Shown piece after piece: positions 36,695 through 45,645 of a stretch of 64,000 nucleotides of DNA. How positions within the stretch are numbered: position 1 is the stretch's first letter; each line of letters opens with the position of its first letter. The notes beneath the pieces are model-generated. The model ran no database searches and had not been told where the DNA came from. It saw only the letters and a list, made by a program, of their open reading frames with translations. The DNA is from Paenibacillus hemerocallicola (lineage in GTDB: Bacteria > Bacillota > Bacilli > Paenibacillales > NBRC-103111). The stretch is from assembly GCF_006265175.1 (NCBI RefSeq), contig NZ_VDCQ01000023.1:1-64000 (forward strand). Direction: 5' to 3'. The position numbers and the translations under genes were made by a program.

Positions 36695-36939
36695 TTTTCT
36701 CGCTCCTTCCGGATATGGTCATCACTCGATTCGTCTGTCCATAGCTCTTTCCCAAGCCCCCAAAGTTTGTCAGTGAATGATTTGGGTTTCGGCATAACAA
36801 TGATCTCATCACGAACCTCATCATATTGCCACAACAATTTATCGCCAACCGTCAATTTTGCTTTTACGCGTATTTCCTCTGGAATTGTAATTTGATATTT
36901 TGTACGAATTTCACTTTCTAATTTCATTATCTGGTTCAT
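36688..36939 (-). CDS. SpoVT/AbrB-type antitoxin
   Basis: An 83-residue protein with an N-terminal AbrB swapped-hairpin domain (RTKYQITIPEEIRVKAKLTVGDKL) and an acidic, tryptophan-rich tail (LWGLGKELWTDESSDDHIRKE) likely to bind and block the PIN toxin. AAAGGATG precedes the ATG. Translated first and overlapping the toxin gene, it has the normal antitoxin position and probably represses the pair by binding the promoter just upstream (36940-36990, AT-rich). Confidence 0.88.
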   Translation of the reverse strand: MNQIMKLESEIRTKYQITIPEEIRVKAKLTVGDKLLWQYDEVRDEIIVMPKPKSFTDKLWGLGKELWTDESSDDHIRKERENW

Positions 36940-37018
36940 GTCGCACCATCCTTTTGGTAATCCTACTATTATTCATTCTATCACACTATTACTGATTTGA
37001 TCCAACGAAATGACAAAC

Positions 37019-37045
37019 GCGTCACGGAATTATATTCTGTGACGC
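37019..37045 (-). terminator. Hairpin after glycosyltransferase operon
   Basis: GCGTCACGGAAT (37019-37030) and ATTCTGTGACGC (37034-37045) pair with one G-U around a 3-nt loop. On the minus strand it is followed by GTTTGTCATTT, a weak T-rich tail. It lies between the glycosyltransferase stop and the antitoxin gene start. Confidence 0.6.
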
Positions 37046-37074
37046 GCCGGCAGCGAACCGATGAACCGCTCGGA

Positions 37075-38553
37075 TCATCGGAGCTTGTATATATAGTACT
37101 CCGTATCCGCCTCGAGCTTGACAAACCGCTCGTTTAAATACATCTTCAGCCGGCCTTCCGGATCGCCGTCGATGTACCCTTTGAGCGGCACGAAATAGGC
37201 GGCCCCCTCGCGTACGAAATAATCGAGCTCGGCGATCGGGTCCTCCGGATTCGAATTCGTCACGCGCCAACCGGCCCGGTGTGAAGCGTTCAGCAGGGAC
37301 GGATCGTCCGTGCCGGTGACAATGAGATCGTCCGAGGCAGAATATCGTCCGACGACGGCAGCCTGACGGATGACTTCTTCGTTCTGCAGGCCGATGACAG
37401 GAGCGACGGTCGCGAAGCTTTCGAACGTCAAAACGCTGATGGCCGCAACGATTCCGACTGCCGCCGCCTTGTGGAGCTTTCGCGCCCGGCCGGATGTCCA
37501 AGCCCGCTCGAACAATTTCCCCAGCGCATACGCTCCGAGCAGCGCCACTAACGGTCCTATGAAAACGAGGTAGTAGTTGAACCGAATAACGGCAACGATC
37601 GTAGCCAGTTCGACGAGCATGGCGAACGTCCAAGCGCATATGGCGAGATGAGAGCGCAGGCGGAACAGCGCCATCGCCAAACCGAGCAGGAATAACGCGA
37701 GCCCGCACCAAGTAAACGCTTTCGGCAGCTCGGAGGCAAAAAAAGCCCATGCTTCCTTCGCGTGCGTCGCGCTCGCCATGGCCGGCAGGATGTGCTTGGA
37801 GGCGATGCCGGATACGAAGGCGGACTCCGCTACGGTGCCGAGCCAACGGTAATAGGTGTATGGGGGCAGCAGCGCCAACGCGACGAATGCCCATAGCTCC
37901 CAGCGTAATGCGGCACGCCACCCGTATTTTACCAAAACCATGACGATCATCGGAATGCCGACGAAGACGGCAGGCACTTTCTCGCAGACGGCCAGCGCGG
38001 TGAAGAGGGCCGAGACGAAGAGCAGGCTGCGTTTCCCTCTCGCGATCCATTCGCCAAACCAATAAAAGGCGCCGGTGTAGAAAAACAAAGCGGCGGACTC
38101 CGGCATGATGGCCCGGGAATACAGGACGTTCAACGGCAGCAATCCGTATAGAACAACGGACAAACCCGCCACGAAAGGCGAAAAATGCCGCAGGGCGATC
38201 CGGTAAACGAACAAAGCCGACCCCATAAAGAACGAAATCGGCACCAAGCGAGCCAACGCGTAATGGTAGCCGAAGAGCTCGTACAGAACGGCGATCAGCC
38301 CGGTTGTAATTTGCAGCTCCAGCTGCGCGTAATTCGGCATCGGACCCTGGTAGTTCAACTGGGGGAACCATACATTGAACCGGTGCTCCGCGAAATTCCG
38401 TGCCATCGCCTCCGTATCGGACTGCCGCCAAGAGTCGTACCCGTAGGGGGAATCGGACAAATAGGGCAGCCGGACGGCAAAGACGAGCGCAAACAGCCCG
38501 ACCAGCATGGCTGCGCGCAGCAGAGTCCGCACGGAGACCGGGACGGACTTCAT
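37075..38553 (-). CDS. Glycosyltransferase family 39-like membrane protein
   Basis: A 492-residue multi-spanning protein of the GT-C/ArnT-PMT class. The first loop after the N-terminal helix has YGYDSWRQSDTEAMARNF, with the Asp and the WRQ.DT pattern of lipid-linked sugar transferases. About ten to twelve membrane helices follow, then a soluble C-terminal region from about 395. The ATG overlaps the stop of the preceding GT2 gene (ATGA), so translation is coupled. The pair probably moves a sugar from a polyprenyl-phosphate carrier made by the GT2 onto a surface acceptor. Confidence 0.85.
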   Translation of the reverse strand: MKSVPVSVRTLLRAAMLVGLFALVFAVRLPYLSDSPYGYDSWRQSDTEAMARNFAEHRFNVWFPQLNYQGPMPNYAQLELQITTGLIAVLYELFGYHYALARLVPISFFMGSALFVYRIALRHFSPFVAGLSVVLYGLLPLNVLYSRAIMPESAALFFYTGAFYWFGEWIARGKRSLLFVSALFTALAVCEKVPAVFVGIPMIVMVLVKYGWRAALRWELWAFVALALLPPYTYYRWLGTVAESAFVSGIASKHILPAMASATHAKEAWAFFASELPKAFTWCGLALFLLGLAMALFRLRSHLAICAWTFAMLVELATIVAVIRFNYYLVFIGPLVALLGAYALGKLFERAWTSGRARKLHKAAAVGIVAAISVLTFESFATVAPVIGLQNEEVIRQAAVVGRYSASDDLIVTGTDDPSLLNASHRAGWRVTNSNPEDPIAELDYFVREGAAYFVPLKGYIDGDPEGRLKMYLNERFVKLEADTEYYIYKLR

Positions 38554-39356
38554 GCTCCGCCTTCGCCGTTCCGCTCGATCCAAGCAGATACTTCCGGCTC
38601 AGTGCGAGCTGAAGTATATTTAACGGCGCGAATAAGCCGAAAATACCCGACGATCGTGCGGGCCACGTTCATTTTGCTGCGGCCTTCCTTCAGGTCGTAA
38701 TCGAGTCTGAGCGGGAGCTCCCCGGCTTTCACCCCGATTTGGCCGAGCCGGGCTATAATTTCCGCCGTGCAGGCGAACCCCTTCGACGTCACGACATTTC
38801 CCCCATAGTGCTGAAACGCTTTCTGTATGATTTGCACCGTGTAAGCCCGGAAGCCGCTCGAATAGTCGTTTACGCCCGGAATCGGAAAGAGCAGCTTGAA
38901 AAACAACCGGGCCCCCCGGCTGTAGAGCTTGCGCAGAAAGGGCACGCCGCGTTCGATCCCGCCCGGAGTGAATCGCGAGGCGATGACCAGCTCCAGCCGC
39001 TCGTCCCGAAGCTTCCGGACCATGGCAGGAACCAGCTCCGGACTGTGGGTATTGTCCGCATCCAGTGTGATCAAAATATCCGCTCCGCAGAAATGCCGCG
39101 CGGTATGCGCGAGCATCGTTTGCATCGCTTCTCCGAGCCCGCGGTTCTCCGGATGAACGAGCAATGTGGCGTTCGGAAACGTGCGGACAAATTCGCCGAG
39201 GAGCGAGCCCGTCCCGTCCGTACTGCCGTCGTTCACGAAGCAGAGGTGGAGCGAATCGCCAACATGCCGCCGCAGCTGCTTCAATCGGACGAACAGCTTG
39301 GGCAGAGCAGCCTCTTCATTGTAGACGGGCATGCCGATTACGATTTTACAGTCCAT
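38550..39356 (-). CDS. Family 2 glycosyltransferase (dolichol-phosphate mannosyltransferase-like)
   Basis: A 268-residue GT-A enzyme without C-terminal membrane helices. VIGMPVYNEEAALPKL is the start of the nucleotide-sugar fold, then FVNDGSTDGTG and the catalytic metal motif ITLDADNTHSPELV. RFTPGG and LPLRLDYDLKEGRSKMNV are typical of DPM1/GtrB enzymes that make polyprenyl-phosphate sugars. GGGAGAAT precedes the ATG. It is first in a two-gene operon with the GT39-like protein. Confidence 0.9.
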   Translation of the reverse strand: MDCKIVIGMPVYNEEAALPKLFVRLKQLRRHVGDSLHLCFVNDGSTDGTGSLLGEFVRTFPNATLLVHPENRGLGEAMQTMLAHTARHFCGADILITLDADNTHSPELVPAMVRKLRDERLELVIASRFTPGGIERGVPFLRKLYSRGARLFFKLLFPIPGVNDYSSGFRAYTVQIIQKAFQHYGGNVVTSKGFACTAEIIARLGQIGVKAGELPLRLDYDLKEGRSKMNVARTIVGYFRLIRAVKYTSARTEPEVSAWIERNGEGGA

Positions 39357-39465
39357 GTCAATTCTCCCGCAGTGTCATCGATGTGTACGACGAACTGTTT
39401 TTTGTCGTTAATGGTTAATGGGTTGTAGCATTCCCATTATTCCCCTTAACGATTCAGGGCAACAC

Positions 39466-40224
39466 TCAGTCGTTATTGCAGCAGCCGTCCTGCTCCATAT
39501 GCCCGGACCGAGTCATTTTCGTCTGCAAATAGCTCGCATTGTATTCGGACACATCTCCCCATAACGGAACCCGGCCCTCCACAGCCATTCCCGACCTTTG
39601 CAGCGCCTCCAGCTTCTTCGGATTGTTCGTGATTATAGTAACCGGCTTGCTGCGCAGCGTCCGGAGAACGCGGATGGCATCGCCGTAATTGCGGGAGTCG
39701 TCGGCAAAGCCGAGCGACAGGTTGGCGTCGACCGTATCGTATCCGTTTTCCTGCAAAATGTAGGCAAGGGCTTTGCTGAAAAGTCCAATGCCCCGCCCCT
39801 CCTGATTGGCCAAATAAAATAGCGCTCCGGTGCCGTGTCCGGCAATCTTTTTCATCGATTGCTTAAGCTGGAAGCCGCAGTCGCACCGTTTGCTGCCGAA
39901 AATATCGCCGGTATGGCAAATCGAATGCAGCCGGATCCAGGCATGCTCCGCGTTCTCGAAATCCCCGTACACGAGTACGCTCGATTGCTGATATTCCGCC
40001 AAATTGACGGAGGACAATTTACCGACGATTCGCTCGAAATGATCGGTCACCTCCTCGCAGTTCAGCCAGCAGTACCATTTGAATTCGACCGTTTCCCCAT
40101 CCAGATCGACCGGCAGCCGAATCGGACCGACCAAATAAATCGCTCCTTTTTCCCCGGGAATCACTTGTACTTTAGGCTCCAGCAGGGCAAGGACGGCGGG
40201 ATCGAGGCTTTTGACTCCAGACAT
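39466..40224 (-). CDS. ribA: GTP cyclohydrolase II
   Basis: A 252-residue stand-alone RibA that opens GTP to the first riboflavin precursor. The zinc motif ICHTGDIFGSKRCDCG supplies three cysteines. ANQEGRGIGL with the catalytic Arg and TNNPKKLEAL complete the active site. The DHBP synthase half found in Bacillus RibBA is absent, and a terminal QDGCCNND tail is odd. AAAGGAGC precedes the ATG. It is not next to other riboflavin genes, and no FMN riboswitch was seen, so it may be a second copy used for a special pathway. Confidence 0.9.
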   Translation of the reverse strand: MSGVKSLDPAVLALLEPKVQVIPGEKGAIYLVGPIRLPVDLDGETVEFKWYCWLNCEEVTDHFERIVGKLSSVNLAEYQQSSVLVYGDFENAEHAWIRLHSICHTGDIFGSKRCDCGFQLKQSMKKIAGHGTGALFYLANQEGRGIGLFSKALAYILQENGYDTVDANLSLGFADDSRNYGDAIRVLRTLRSKPVTIITNNPKKLEALQRSGMAVEGRVPLWGDVSEYNASYLQTKMTRSGHMEQDGCCNND

Positions 40225-40307
40225 GGCGAACGCTCCTTTGAGTTGTCATCGCTTGTAGGTTGCCCCAAGACGAATAAATCATAAAGCGGCAATATGCTTA
40301 TGGATTA

Positions 40308-40352
40308 AAACAGCCATTCCGATGTGCGGAAGCACATGCGGGATGGCTGTTT
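40308..40352 (-). terminator. Terminator of phnD (bidirectional)
   Basis: AACAGCCATTCCGATGTG pairs with CACATGCGGGATGGCTGTT (40308-40326 with 40333-40352), with A and T runs outside. It lies 30 bp past the phnD stop. Confidence 0.8.
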
Positions 40353-40384
40353 ATCGTTCAAGCGTGTTGAAGCGGGATAGCGGA

Positions 40385-41332
40385 TTACTTGCCGCCGAGC
40401 TGCTTGTTCGCGTCGCGTACGACGTTGAAGTTCTCGTCTTTGCCTTCCACGTACCCTTTGTGCGTGTAGACGTCGAAAATGATTTTTTGGCCCTCCGGAT
40501 CTTTGCCGATTGCGATAAAGGCGTCGGAAATCTTTTTCTTCCACTCGGTACTCATGTCCGGGCGGACGGCGATCGTGTCATTCGGAATTTTATCGGTAAA
40601 CGCGAGAACCCGCGTTTTTTGCATAACGTCCGGTACGTCCTTCTGCATTTGCGCGCGGATGTCCTGGAACACCGCGACGGCGTCGACCTGACCGTTCAGC
40701 AGCCCGATAATCGCTTTGTCGTGGCCTTGGAACTGGACGCCTTGCACGTCGGAAACGGGATCGATTCCGTTCTTCTTCATTAATAGGGCGGGATATGTGT
40801 AACCGGCGGCGGATGTCGTGCCTTGCCAGCCTATCTTTTTGCCCTTCAGGTCTTTGATTTCTTTGATCGGGGAATCGGCCTTGACGACGATCATCGATTT
40901 GTACGAATCGACGAGATCCTGCGTCGGTTGACCGGTTTTGTCGTCGACGCCGAGACGGGTAGCCTGAAGCAGCAGGTCGGCCGCCTTCTTCGTGTCATGG
41001 GCGACGACATAGTTGGTCGGAGGGAGGAAGCCTACGTCAACCTGTTTGGAAGCCATAGCCTCGATTACGGTGTTGTAATCGGTCGATACGCTGACCTTGA
41101 CCGTGATGCCGAGCTTGTCCCCCAGCAGCTTCTCGAGCGGCTTCGCTTTCGCTTCCAGCGTCTCTGCGTTTTGCGAAGGCACGAACTGTACTTTCAGTTC
41201 TTTCGGCACGTATCCTTGCGAGGCGGATGTTTTGCCGTTGTCGGACGTGCCCGCTTCCTTTTGCGCACAGCCTACCGACAGACCTGCGGCCAGAATGACG
41301 GATAGGCCGATAGCCGATGCTTTCTTGAACAT
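40385..41332 (-). CDS. phnD: Phosphonate-type ABC transporter binding lipoprotein
   Basis: A 315-residue PhnD-family protein. The lipoprotein signal ends LSVGC (Cys22). KVQFVPSQNAETLEAKAKPL, DVGFLPPTNYVVAHD and GKKIGWQGTTSAAGYTYPALL are the phosphonate-binding signature, with the Ser/Thr cluster that contacts the phosphonate group. GGGAGG precedes ATG 41332; an upstream in-frame start is not supported. It is monocistronic and separated from phnCE by about 4.4 kb, yet is the only PhnD in the window, so it is the likely partner. It diverges from a 5'-nucleotidase-like gene. Confidence 0.9.
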   Translation of the reverse strand: MFKKASAIGLSVILAAGLSVGCAQKEAGTSDNGKTSASQGYVPKELKVQFVPSQNAETLEAKAKPLEKLLGDKLGITVKVSVSTDYNTVIEAMASKQVDVGFLPPTNYVVAHDTKKAADLLLQATRLGVDDKTGQPTQDLVDSYKSMIVVKADSPIKEIKDLKGKKIGWQGTTSAAGYTYPALLMKKNGIDPVSDVQGVQFQGHDKAIIGLLNGQVDAVAVFQDIRAQMQKDVPDVMQKTRVLAFTDKIPNDTIAVRPDMSTEWKKKISDAFIAIGKDPEGQKIIFDVYTHKGYVEGKDENFNVVRDANKQLGGK

Positions 41333-41447
41333 GTTTTGTGTCCTCCCTTTTGTACACCCTACCCAGAGTAAACGCAGAAATAATATATCACAATTCGACA
41401 TTTGTTTGGTACGAATCGCATGTTAAGTTGTCGTAAACCGTCGACGT

Positions 41448-41476
41448 TTGTATTGTTGGGACCACCCTGCTATAGT
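41448..41476 (+). promoter_or_regulatory. Putative sigma-A promoter of nucleotidase gene
   Basis: TTGTAT (41448-41453) and TATAGT (41471-41476) with a 17-bp spacer, ending 32 bp before the TTG start of the nucleotidase gene. Confidence 0.45.
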
Positions 41477-41508
41477 TGGATGAGAATAGATCGCAGGAGG
41501 GAACCGAT

Positions 41509-43119
41509 TTGCCGGAAGCGAACGCGATGGTCCGCCTTACGCTGGTGGAAACAAGTGACTTGCACGGGAGTATTTTACCCATTCGCTATGCAAATAATGA
41601 GCAAAACGAAGTCGGTCTTGCCAAGGTCGCTTCGCTGCTTCGCCGGGAAAGGGAACGGGCCGGGAGCGAAGGCGGATTCGTTCTGGCGATCGACAACGGT
41701 GATTTGATTCAAGGGACGCCTCTCGCCTACTATCACGCCCGGATCGACAACGCGCCGGCGGATCCGATGGTGCTGGCTTTGAATAGGCTCGGATACGATG
41801 CGGCCGTCATCGGCAATCATGAATTCAACTATGGGATGTCCGTTCTGGACAAGGCGGTGTCGGAATCGGAATTCCCGTGGCTGTCGGCCAATACCGTCAA
41901 GGCGGGTACGGAAGAGCCTTATTTCGGAAAGCCGTATTTGATCAAAAATTGCAATGGCGTCAAGGTCGCCGTGCTCGGTCTGACAACGCCGTATATCCCG
42001 AATTGGGAAAACCCGCGTAATATCGAAGGTCTCGCGTTTTTGGACGCGGTAGAAACGGCTGACCGATGGGTCCCTTATTTGCGCCGGGAGGAAGGGGCCG
42101 ATGTCGTTATCGTCTCGTACCACGGGGGCTTCGAGAAGGATCCGGATACGGGCGAGGCTACGGAAACGCCGACAGGAGAAAATCAAGGCTACCGGTTGTG
42201 CATGGAAGTTCCCGGAATCGACGTACTGCTGACGGGACACCAGCATAGGGAAATATCGGGAAAGACGTTGAACGGCGTGACGATCGTGCAGCCCGGATAT
42301 TTGGGGCAGCAGGCCGGAATCGTCAGAATGGTGCTGGTACCGGACGGGAACCGATGGAGAATTGCGGAGAAGGCGTCCGAGCTGCTCTCCGTGAACGGGA
42401 TAGAGCCGGATCCCGAGGTGTTGGATATCGCCGAGCCTTACGAAGCCGCGACGCAGCAATGGCTGGATACGCCGATCGGATCGATCGAAGGCGACATGAC
42501 GGTGCGCGACCCGATGCAAATCCGCATGAAGGACAACGCGATGATCGAGTTTATCAACAAGGTGCAGATGGAGAATTCCGGCGCCGCCATTTCCAATACG
42601 GCTTTGTTTACCGACGACTCCCCCGGTTTCCCGCCTCGAGTGACGATGCGCCATATCGTATCGAACTACATTTATCCGAACACGCTGAAAGTGATCCGCA
42701 TTACCGGCAGGGACATGATGGACGCTCTGGAACGCAACGCCACCTATTTCACGACGGACGGGAACGGAAAAGCGGCGATCAACCCGAAGTTCGCGGTGCC
42801 CAAGCCTCAGCATTACAATTACGACATGTGGGAAGGCATCGAATATACGCTCGACGTATCGCGTCCGGAAGGGAGCCGCGTCGTTCGGCTGATGCATCGG
42901 GGGGAGCCTGTCGACCCGAACGGCGAGTACGATGTCGCCATGAACAATTATCGCGCGGGAGGCGGCGGGGACTACACGATGTTCCAAGGAAAGCCGGTCG
43001 TGAAAGATATCCCGACCGACGTTTCCGAGCTGATCGCCAATTATATACTGGAACGGAAAACCGTTGCCGCCACTGTGGACGGCAATTGGGAAGTGATTAC
43101 GTCGTCTGCGCCGTCATAA
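41509..43119 (+). CDS. Cytoplasmic 5'-nucleotidase / 2',3'-cyclic phosphodiesterase-like protein
   Basis: A 536-residue UshA/CpdB-type enzyme. The metallophosphoesterase half has DLHG (near 18), [23 protein letters not shown] and GHQH in canonical order. The C-terminal 5'-nucleotidase domain begins about residue 320 and includes [22 protein letters not shown] and [16 protein letters not shown]. The start is TTG 41509, 8 nt after AGGAGG. There is no signal peptide, unlike most UshA proteins, so it acts inside the cell. Its position opposite phnD suggests phosphate release from imported phospho-compounds. The stop codon overlaps the convergent chemotaxis gene by 6 bp. Confidence 0.88.
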   Translation: MPEANAMVRLTLVETSDLHGSILPIRYANNEQNEVGLAKVASLLRRERERAGSEGGFVLAIDNGDLIQGTPLAYYHARIDNAPADPMVLALNRLGYDAAVIGNHEFNYGMSVLDKAVSESEFPWLSANTVKAGTEEPYFGKPYLIKNCNGVKVAVLGLTTPYIPNWENPRNIEGLAFLDAVETADRWVPYLRREEGADVVIVSYHGGFEKDPDTGEATETPTGENQGYRLCMEVPGIDVLLTGHQHREISGKTLNGVTIVQPGYLGQQAGIVRMVLVPDGNRWRIAEKASELLSVNGIEPDPEVLDIAEPYEAATQQWLDTPIGSIEGDMTVRDPMQIRMKDNAMIEFINKVQMENSGAAISNTALFTDDSPGFPPRVTMRHIVSNYIYPNTLKVIRITGRDMMDALERNATYFTTDGNGKAAINPKFAVPKPQHYNYDMWEGIEYTLDVSRPEGSRVVRLMHRGEPVDPNGEYDVAMNNYRAGGGGDYTMFQGKPVVKDIPTDVSELIANYILERKTVAATVDGNWEVITSSAPS

Positions 43120-44385
43120 GCGGAAGACGACCGTTTTTCGTTTCAAGCCTTCCGCCTGGTTGCGGAGCACGTCCGAGGAAGCGGATATTTCCTCCATGAC
43201 GGCCGTCTGCTCCTGGGCTGCGTCGGCGACGCGGAAGGCGCCTTCGGATATGGTCGCCGCAATATCGGCGATCTCTTTGGCGTCTCCGAACGTCCGGCGG
43301 ATTTGCTCCGTCTGCCCGTTCATATGGACGACGATGCTTTGCAAAGCCCGGGCCGACTCGTCCGCGGAGGCCGTTATCTCGGACAAGGCGCGGTTGGCCG
43401 CTTCGCCTTTGGTTTTCTCTTGGCGGATCAGCATCACCTGATTGTTCGTTTCGCGGGAGACGCTGGCAGTCTGCTCCTGCATTTGCCGGACCAGCCGGTT
43501 GATCTGCTCCCCGGCTTCGGAGCTGTCCGTCGCCAGCTTGCGGATCTGATCCGCCACGACGGAGAAGCCGAGTCCGTGCTCGCCGGCATGCGCCGCTTCG
43601 ATCGAAGCGTTCAAGGCGAGCAGTTGGGTCTGTGCGGCGATTTCCCCGACGAGATGGGAAATTTGTCCGATTTCCTTTGCATGCGTCTCGAGCTTGCGGA
43701 CGATCGTCAGCGTCTGCTCGCTCATGACGGAAATGTCCGTCATGCCCCCGACGAGCGAGCGGAACGTAACGCCGCTGGATGCAATCGTCTTCACCATCGC
43801 TTCCGACAAGGCGATCGCATGCTCGGCCTGGCGGCTTACTTCGCCCGCCGTCTCCGTCACCCGCTCCACGGAGCGGAACATCGTCTGCGCCGATTCGGCT
43901 TGCGTCGAAGCGCCTTCGGCGACCCGATCGATCGTGATGGCGATCGTCTCGATTTGATGCGCGGCGTGGCCGATCGCGGAGCTGAGGGAATTGGCGCTTT
44001 GATCGGTGACGCCGACGCTGTCTTTCAGCTCGGCGATTATCTGCTTCAGGTTGCCGAGCATCGTCCCGAACGACCGGTGAAGCTGCAAAATCTCGTCGTT
44101 GGACCGGTACTCGGGAATCGTCACATTCAAATTCCCGGTAGCGGCCTCATCCACGACGGCGGACAGCCGCAGCAGCGGGCGGATAATAAATTGCGCCGCC
44201 AGCCACCCGAGGAAGCTCGTCCACAGGATGCCCAGCGCCAGCACCCCGCAGATGTAGAGCCAGTCGGCCATATTCGGGGCAAGCCACGGCTTCAGCACGA
44301 AGATGAAAAAGCCGCTTGTTCCGTACGTTATGATCGAAACGCCGGAGATGCCGAGCACCAGCTTTCGGACTAGACCGAACTTCAT
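43114..44385 (-). CDS. Methyl-accepting chemotaxis protein
   Basis: A 423-residue receptor. Two membrane segments (about 9-31 and 40-65) are separated by only a few residues, so there is almost no extracellular sensor. A HAMP domain spans about 62-115, followed by the signalling domain with the hairpin tip [38 protein letters not shown] near 255-290. [14 protein letters not shown] lies near the C-terminus. AAGGAGGAAA precedes the ATG. With so small an outer part it may sense membrane or cytoplasmic signals. It is convergent with the nucleotidase gene. Confidence 0.92.
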   Translation of the reverse strand: MKFGLVRKLVLGISGVSIITYGTSGFFIFVLKPWLAPNMADWLYICGVLALGILWTSFLGWLAAQFIIRPLLRLSAVVDEAATGNLNVTIPEYRSNDEILQLHRSFGTMLGNLKQIIAELKDSVGVTDQSANSLSSAIGHAAHQIETIAITIDRVAEGASTQAESAQTMFRSVERVTETAGEVSRQAEHAIALSEAMVKTIASSGVTFRSLVGGMTDISVMSEQTLTIVRKLETHAKEIGQISHLVGEIAAQTQLLALNASIEAAHAGEHGLGFSVVADQIRKLATDSSEAGEQINRLVRQMQEQTASVSRETNNQVMLIRQEKTKGEAANRALSEITASADESARALQSIVVHMNGQTEQIRRTFGDAKEIADIAATISEGAFRVADAAQEQTAVMEEISASSDVLRNQAEGLKRKTVVFRL

Positions 44386-44835
44386 GTCGTTTCCTCCTTG
44401 ACGCGCGGTTTGTCGCGCTTCCAGTTGTTTATGGCGTTGTATTGCCGGGGCTCGCGGTTGTGTAGCATCGCTTCGAAGCGCGACATCCCGACAGCGAGGT
44501 GCGGATTCGCGGATTGAATGCGGAAACTGCGTGCGATCCGAATGAAGGAACTCTTATCGGGCGGCTTCGATCAGAAGCCTTTTTTCCAAGTATAAGGGAG
44601 AGCAAGCCGAGGGGATGTGACGGAAATCACACGTTTCCGGCAGGCGCCGGATACGAAAGTCCCATACCAGTTAAGCTCTTAAACGTCGATGAACATCATG
44701 CAGCCGGGAGCTTGTTTGAGCCGGCCTGCCGATCGAGAGATGCCGGTGGTCGGAATACGGGTGCATGGCCGAATGGTGAAGGTTGGGTTACAATAGGGAT
44801 AAGGTTACTTGGAATTACGGAAAGGGGAGACGGAC
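44386..44835. other. Intergenic region before pxp operon
   Basis: A 450-bp stretch without a convincing gene. It is the shared upstream region of the leftward chemotaxis gene and the rightward pxp operon. A possible -10 TACAAT sits at 44789-44794 with a poor -35. No riboswitch or repeat was recognised. Confidence 0.4.
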
Positions 44836-45645
44836 ATGTTCGGCAAGGACGATGAGGCAGCTCTGCACCCGCTCGGCGACTCGGCGCTGCTGATCCGTTT
44901 CGGGGAACGGATCGAGCCGGGCTCGACCGGGAAAGTACGCGCGGCCGTTCGCAAGCTGGAAGCGAAGCCGTTTCCCGGTTTTATCGAAGCGGTGCCGTCA
45001 TACGCCGCGCTGGCGGTTTACTACGATCCGTGGATCGTGTACCGGTCATTGCGCTACAAGCGGGCCGACGCGGAGGAAGCCGTGTATGAAGCCGTATGCG
45101 ATACGGTCCGCTCGCTTCTTGCATCGCAATCGGTCGACGATGACGATGAGACGGACACCGTAGTGACGATTCCGGTCTGCTATGGGGGGAGCTACGGCCC
45201 GGATCTGGACGAATTGGCGGCATACCACCGCATTGGAGTAAAAGAAGCCGTTGCGCTGCATGCCGGAGCGGAATACACCGTAGCGATGATCGGATTCGCT
45301 CCGGGCTTTCCTTACTTGTCCGGACTGCCCGAACGGCTGGCGACCCCCCGTCGGGCAACGCCCAGAGGCGAGGTTCCGGCCGGCAGCGTAGGCATTGCCG
45401 GTAGTCAAGCGGGTATGTACTCGCTGAAAACGCCCGGAGGCTGGAATATTATCGGACGTACGCCGCTTCCGCTGTTTCGTCCGGACGCCGAGCGGCCTTC
45501 GCTGTTGCAAGCGGGAGATCGCGTAAGGTTCGAGCCCATTACGCCGGAACGGTTCGAGGAATTGGCGTCTTCCGCCGCACGGACGACTGACCTTGATGGC
45601 GCCGAGCGGAGAGGGGGACAGCTTGATCATGCAAAATCAAAGTAG
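44836..45645 (+). CDS. pxpB: 5-oxoprolinase subunit PxpB (KipI family)
   Basis: A 269-residue PxpB/KipI protein. It has PLGDSALLIRFGERI at the start, IPVCYGGSYGPDL in the middle, and the family stretch IGFAPGFPYLSGLPERLATPRRATPR followed by PAGSVGIAGSQAGMYSLKTPGGW. With PxpC and PxpA it makes the ATP-dependent enzyme that opens 5-oxoproline (pyroglutamate) to glutamate. AAAGGGGAG precedes the ATG. It overlaps pxpC by 17 bp. In Bacillus the homologue KipI also inhibits the sporulation kinase KinA, so a second role is possible. Confidence 0.92.
   Translation: MFGKDDEAALHPLGDSALLIRFGERIEPGSTGKVRAAVRKLEAKPFPGFIEAVPSYAALAVYYDPWIVYRSLRYKRADAEEAVYEAVCDTVRSLLASQSVDDDDETDTVVTIPVCYGGSYGPDLDELAAYHRIGVKEAVALHAGAEYTVAMIGFAPGFPYLSGLPERLATPRRATPRGEVPAGSVGIAGSQAGMYSLKTPGGWNIIGRTPLPLFRPDAERPSLLQAGDRVRFEPITPERFEELASSAARTTDLDGAERRGGQLDHAKSK

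Noticed and set aside
39357-39465. FMN riboswitch near the GTP cyclohydrolase gene
   Set aside because: This gap is downstream of ribA, and the true upstream gap (40225-40307) is too short and lacks the conserved RFN sequences.
44499-44855. Open frame upstream of pxpB
   Set aside because: No ribosome binding site and it runs into the pxpB start in another frame; no coding character.
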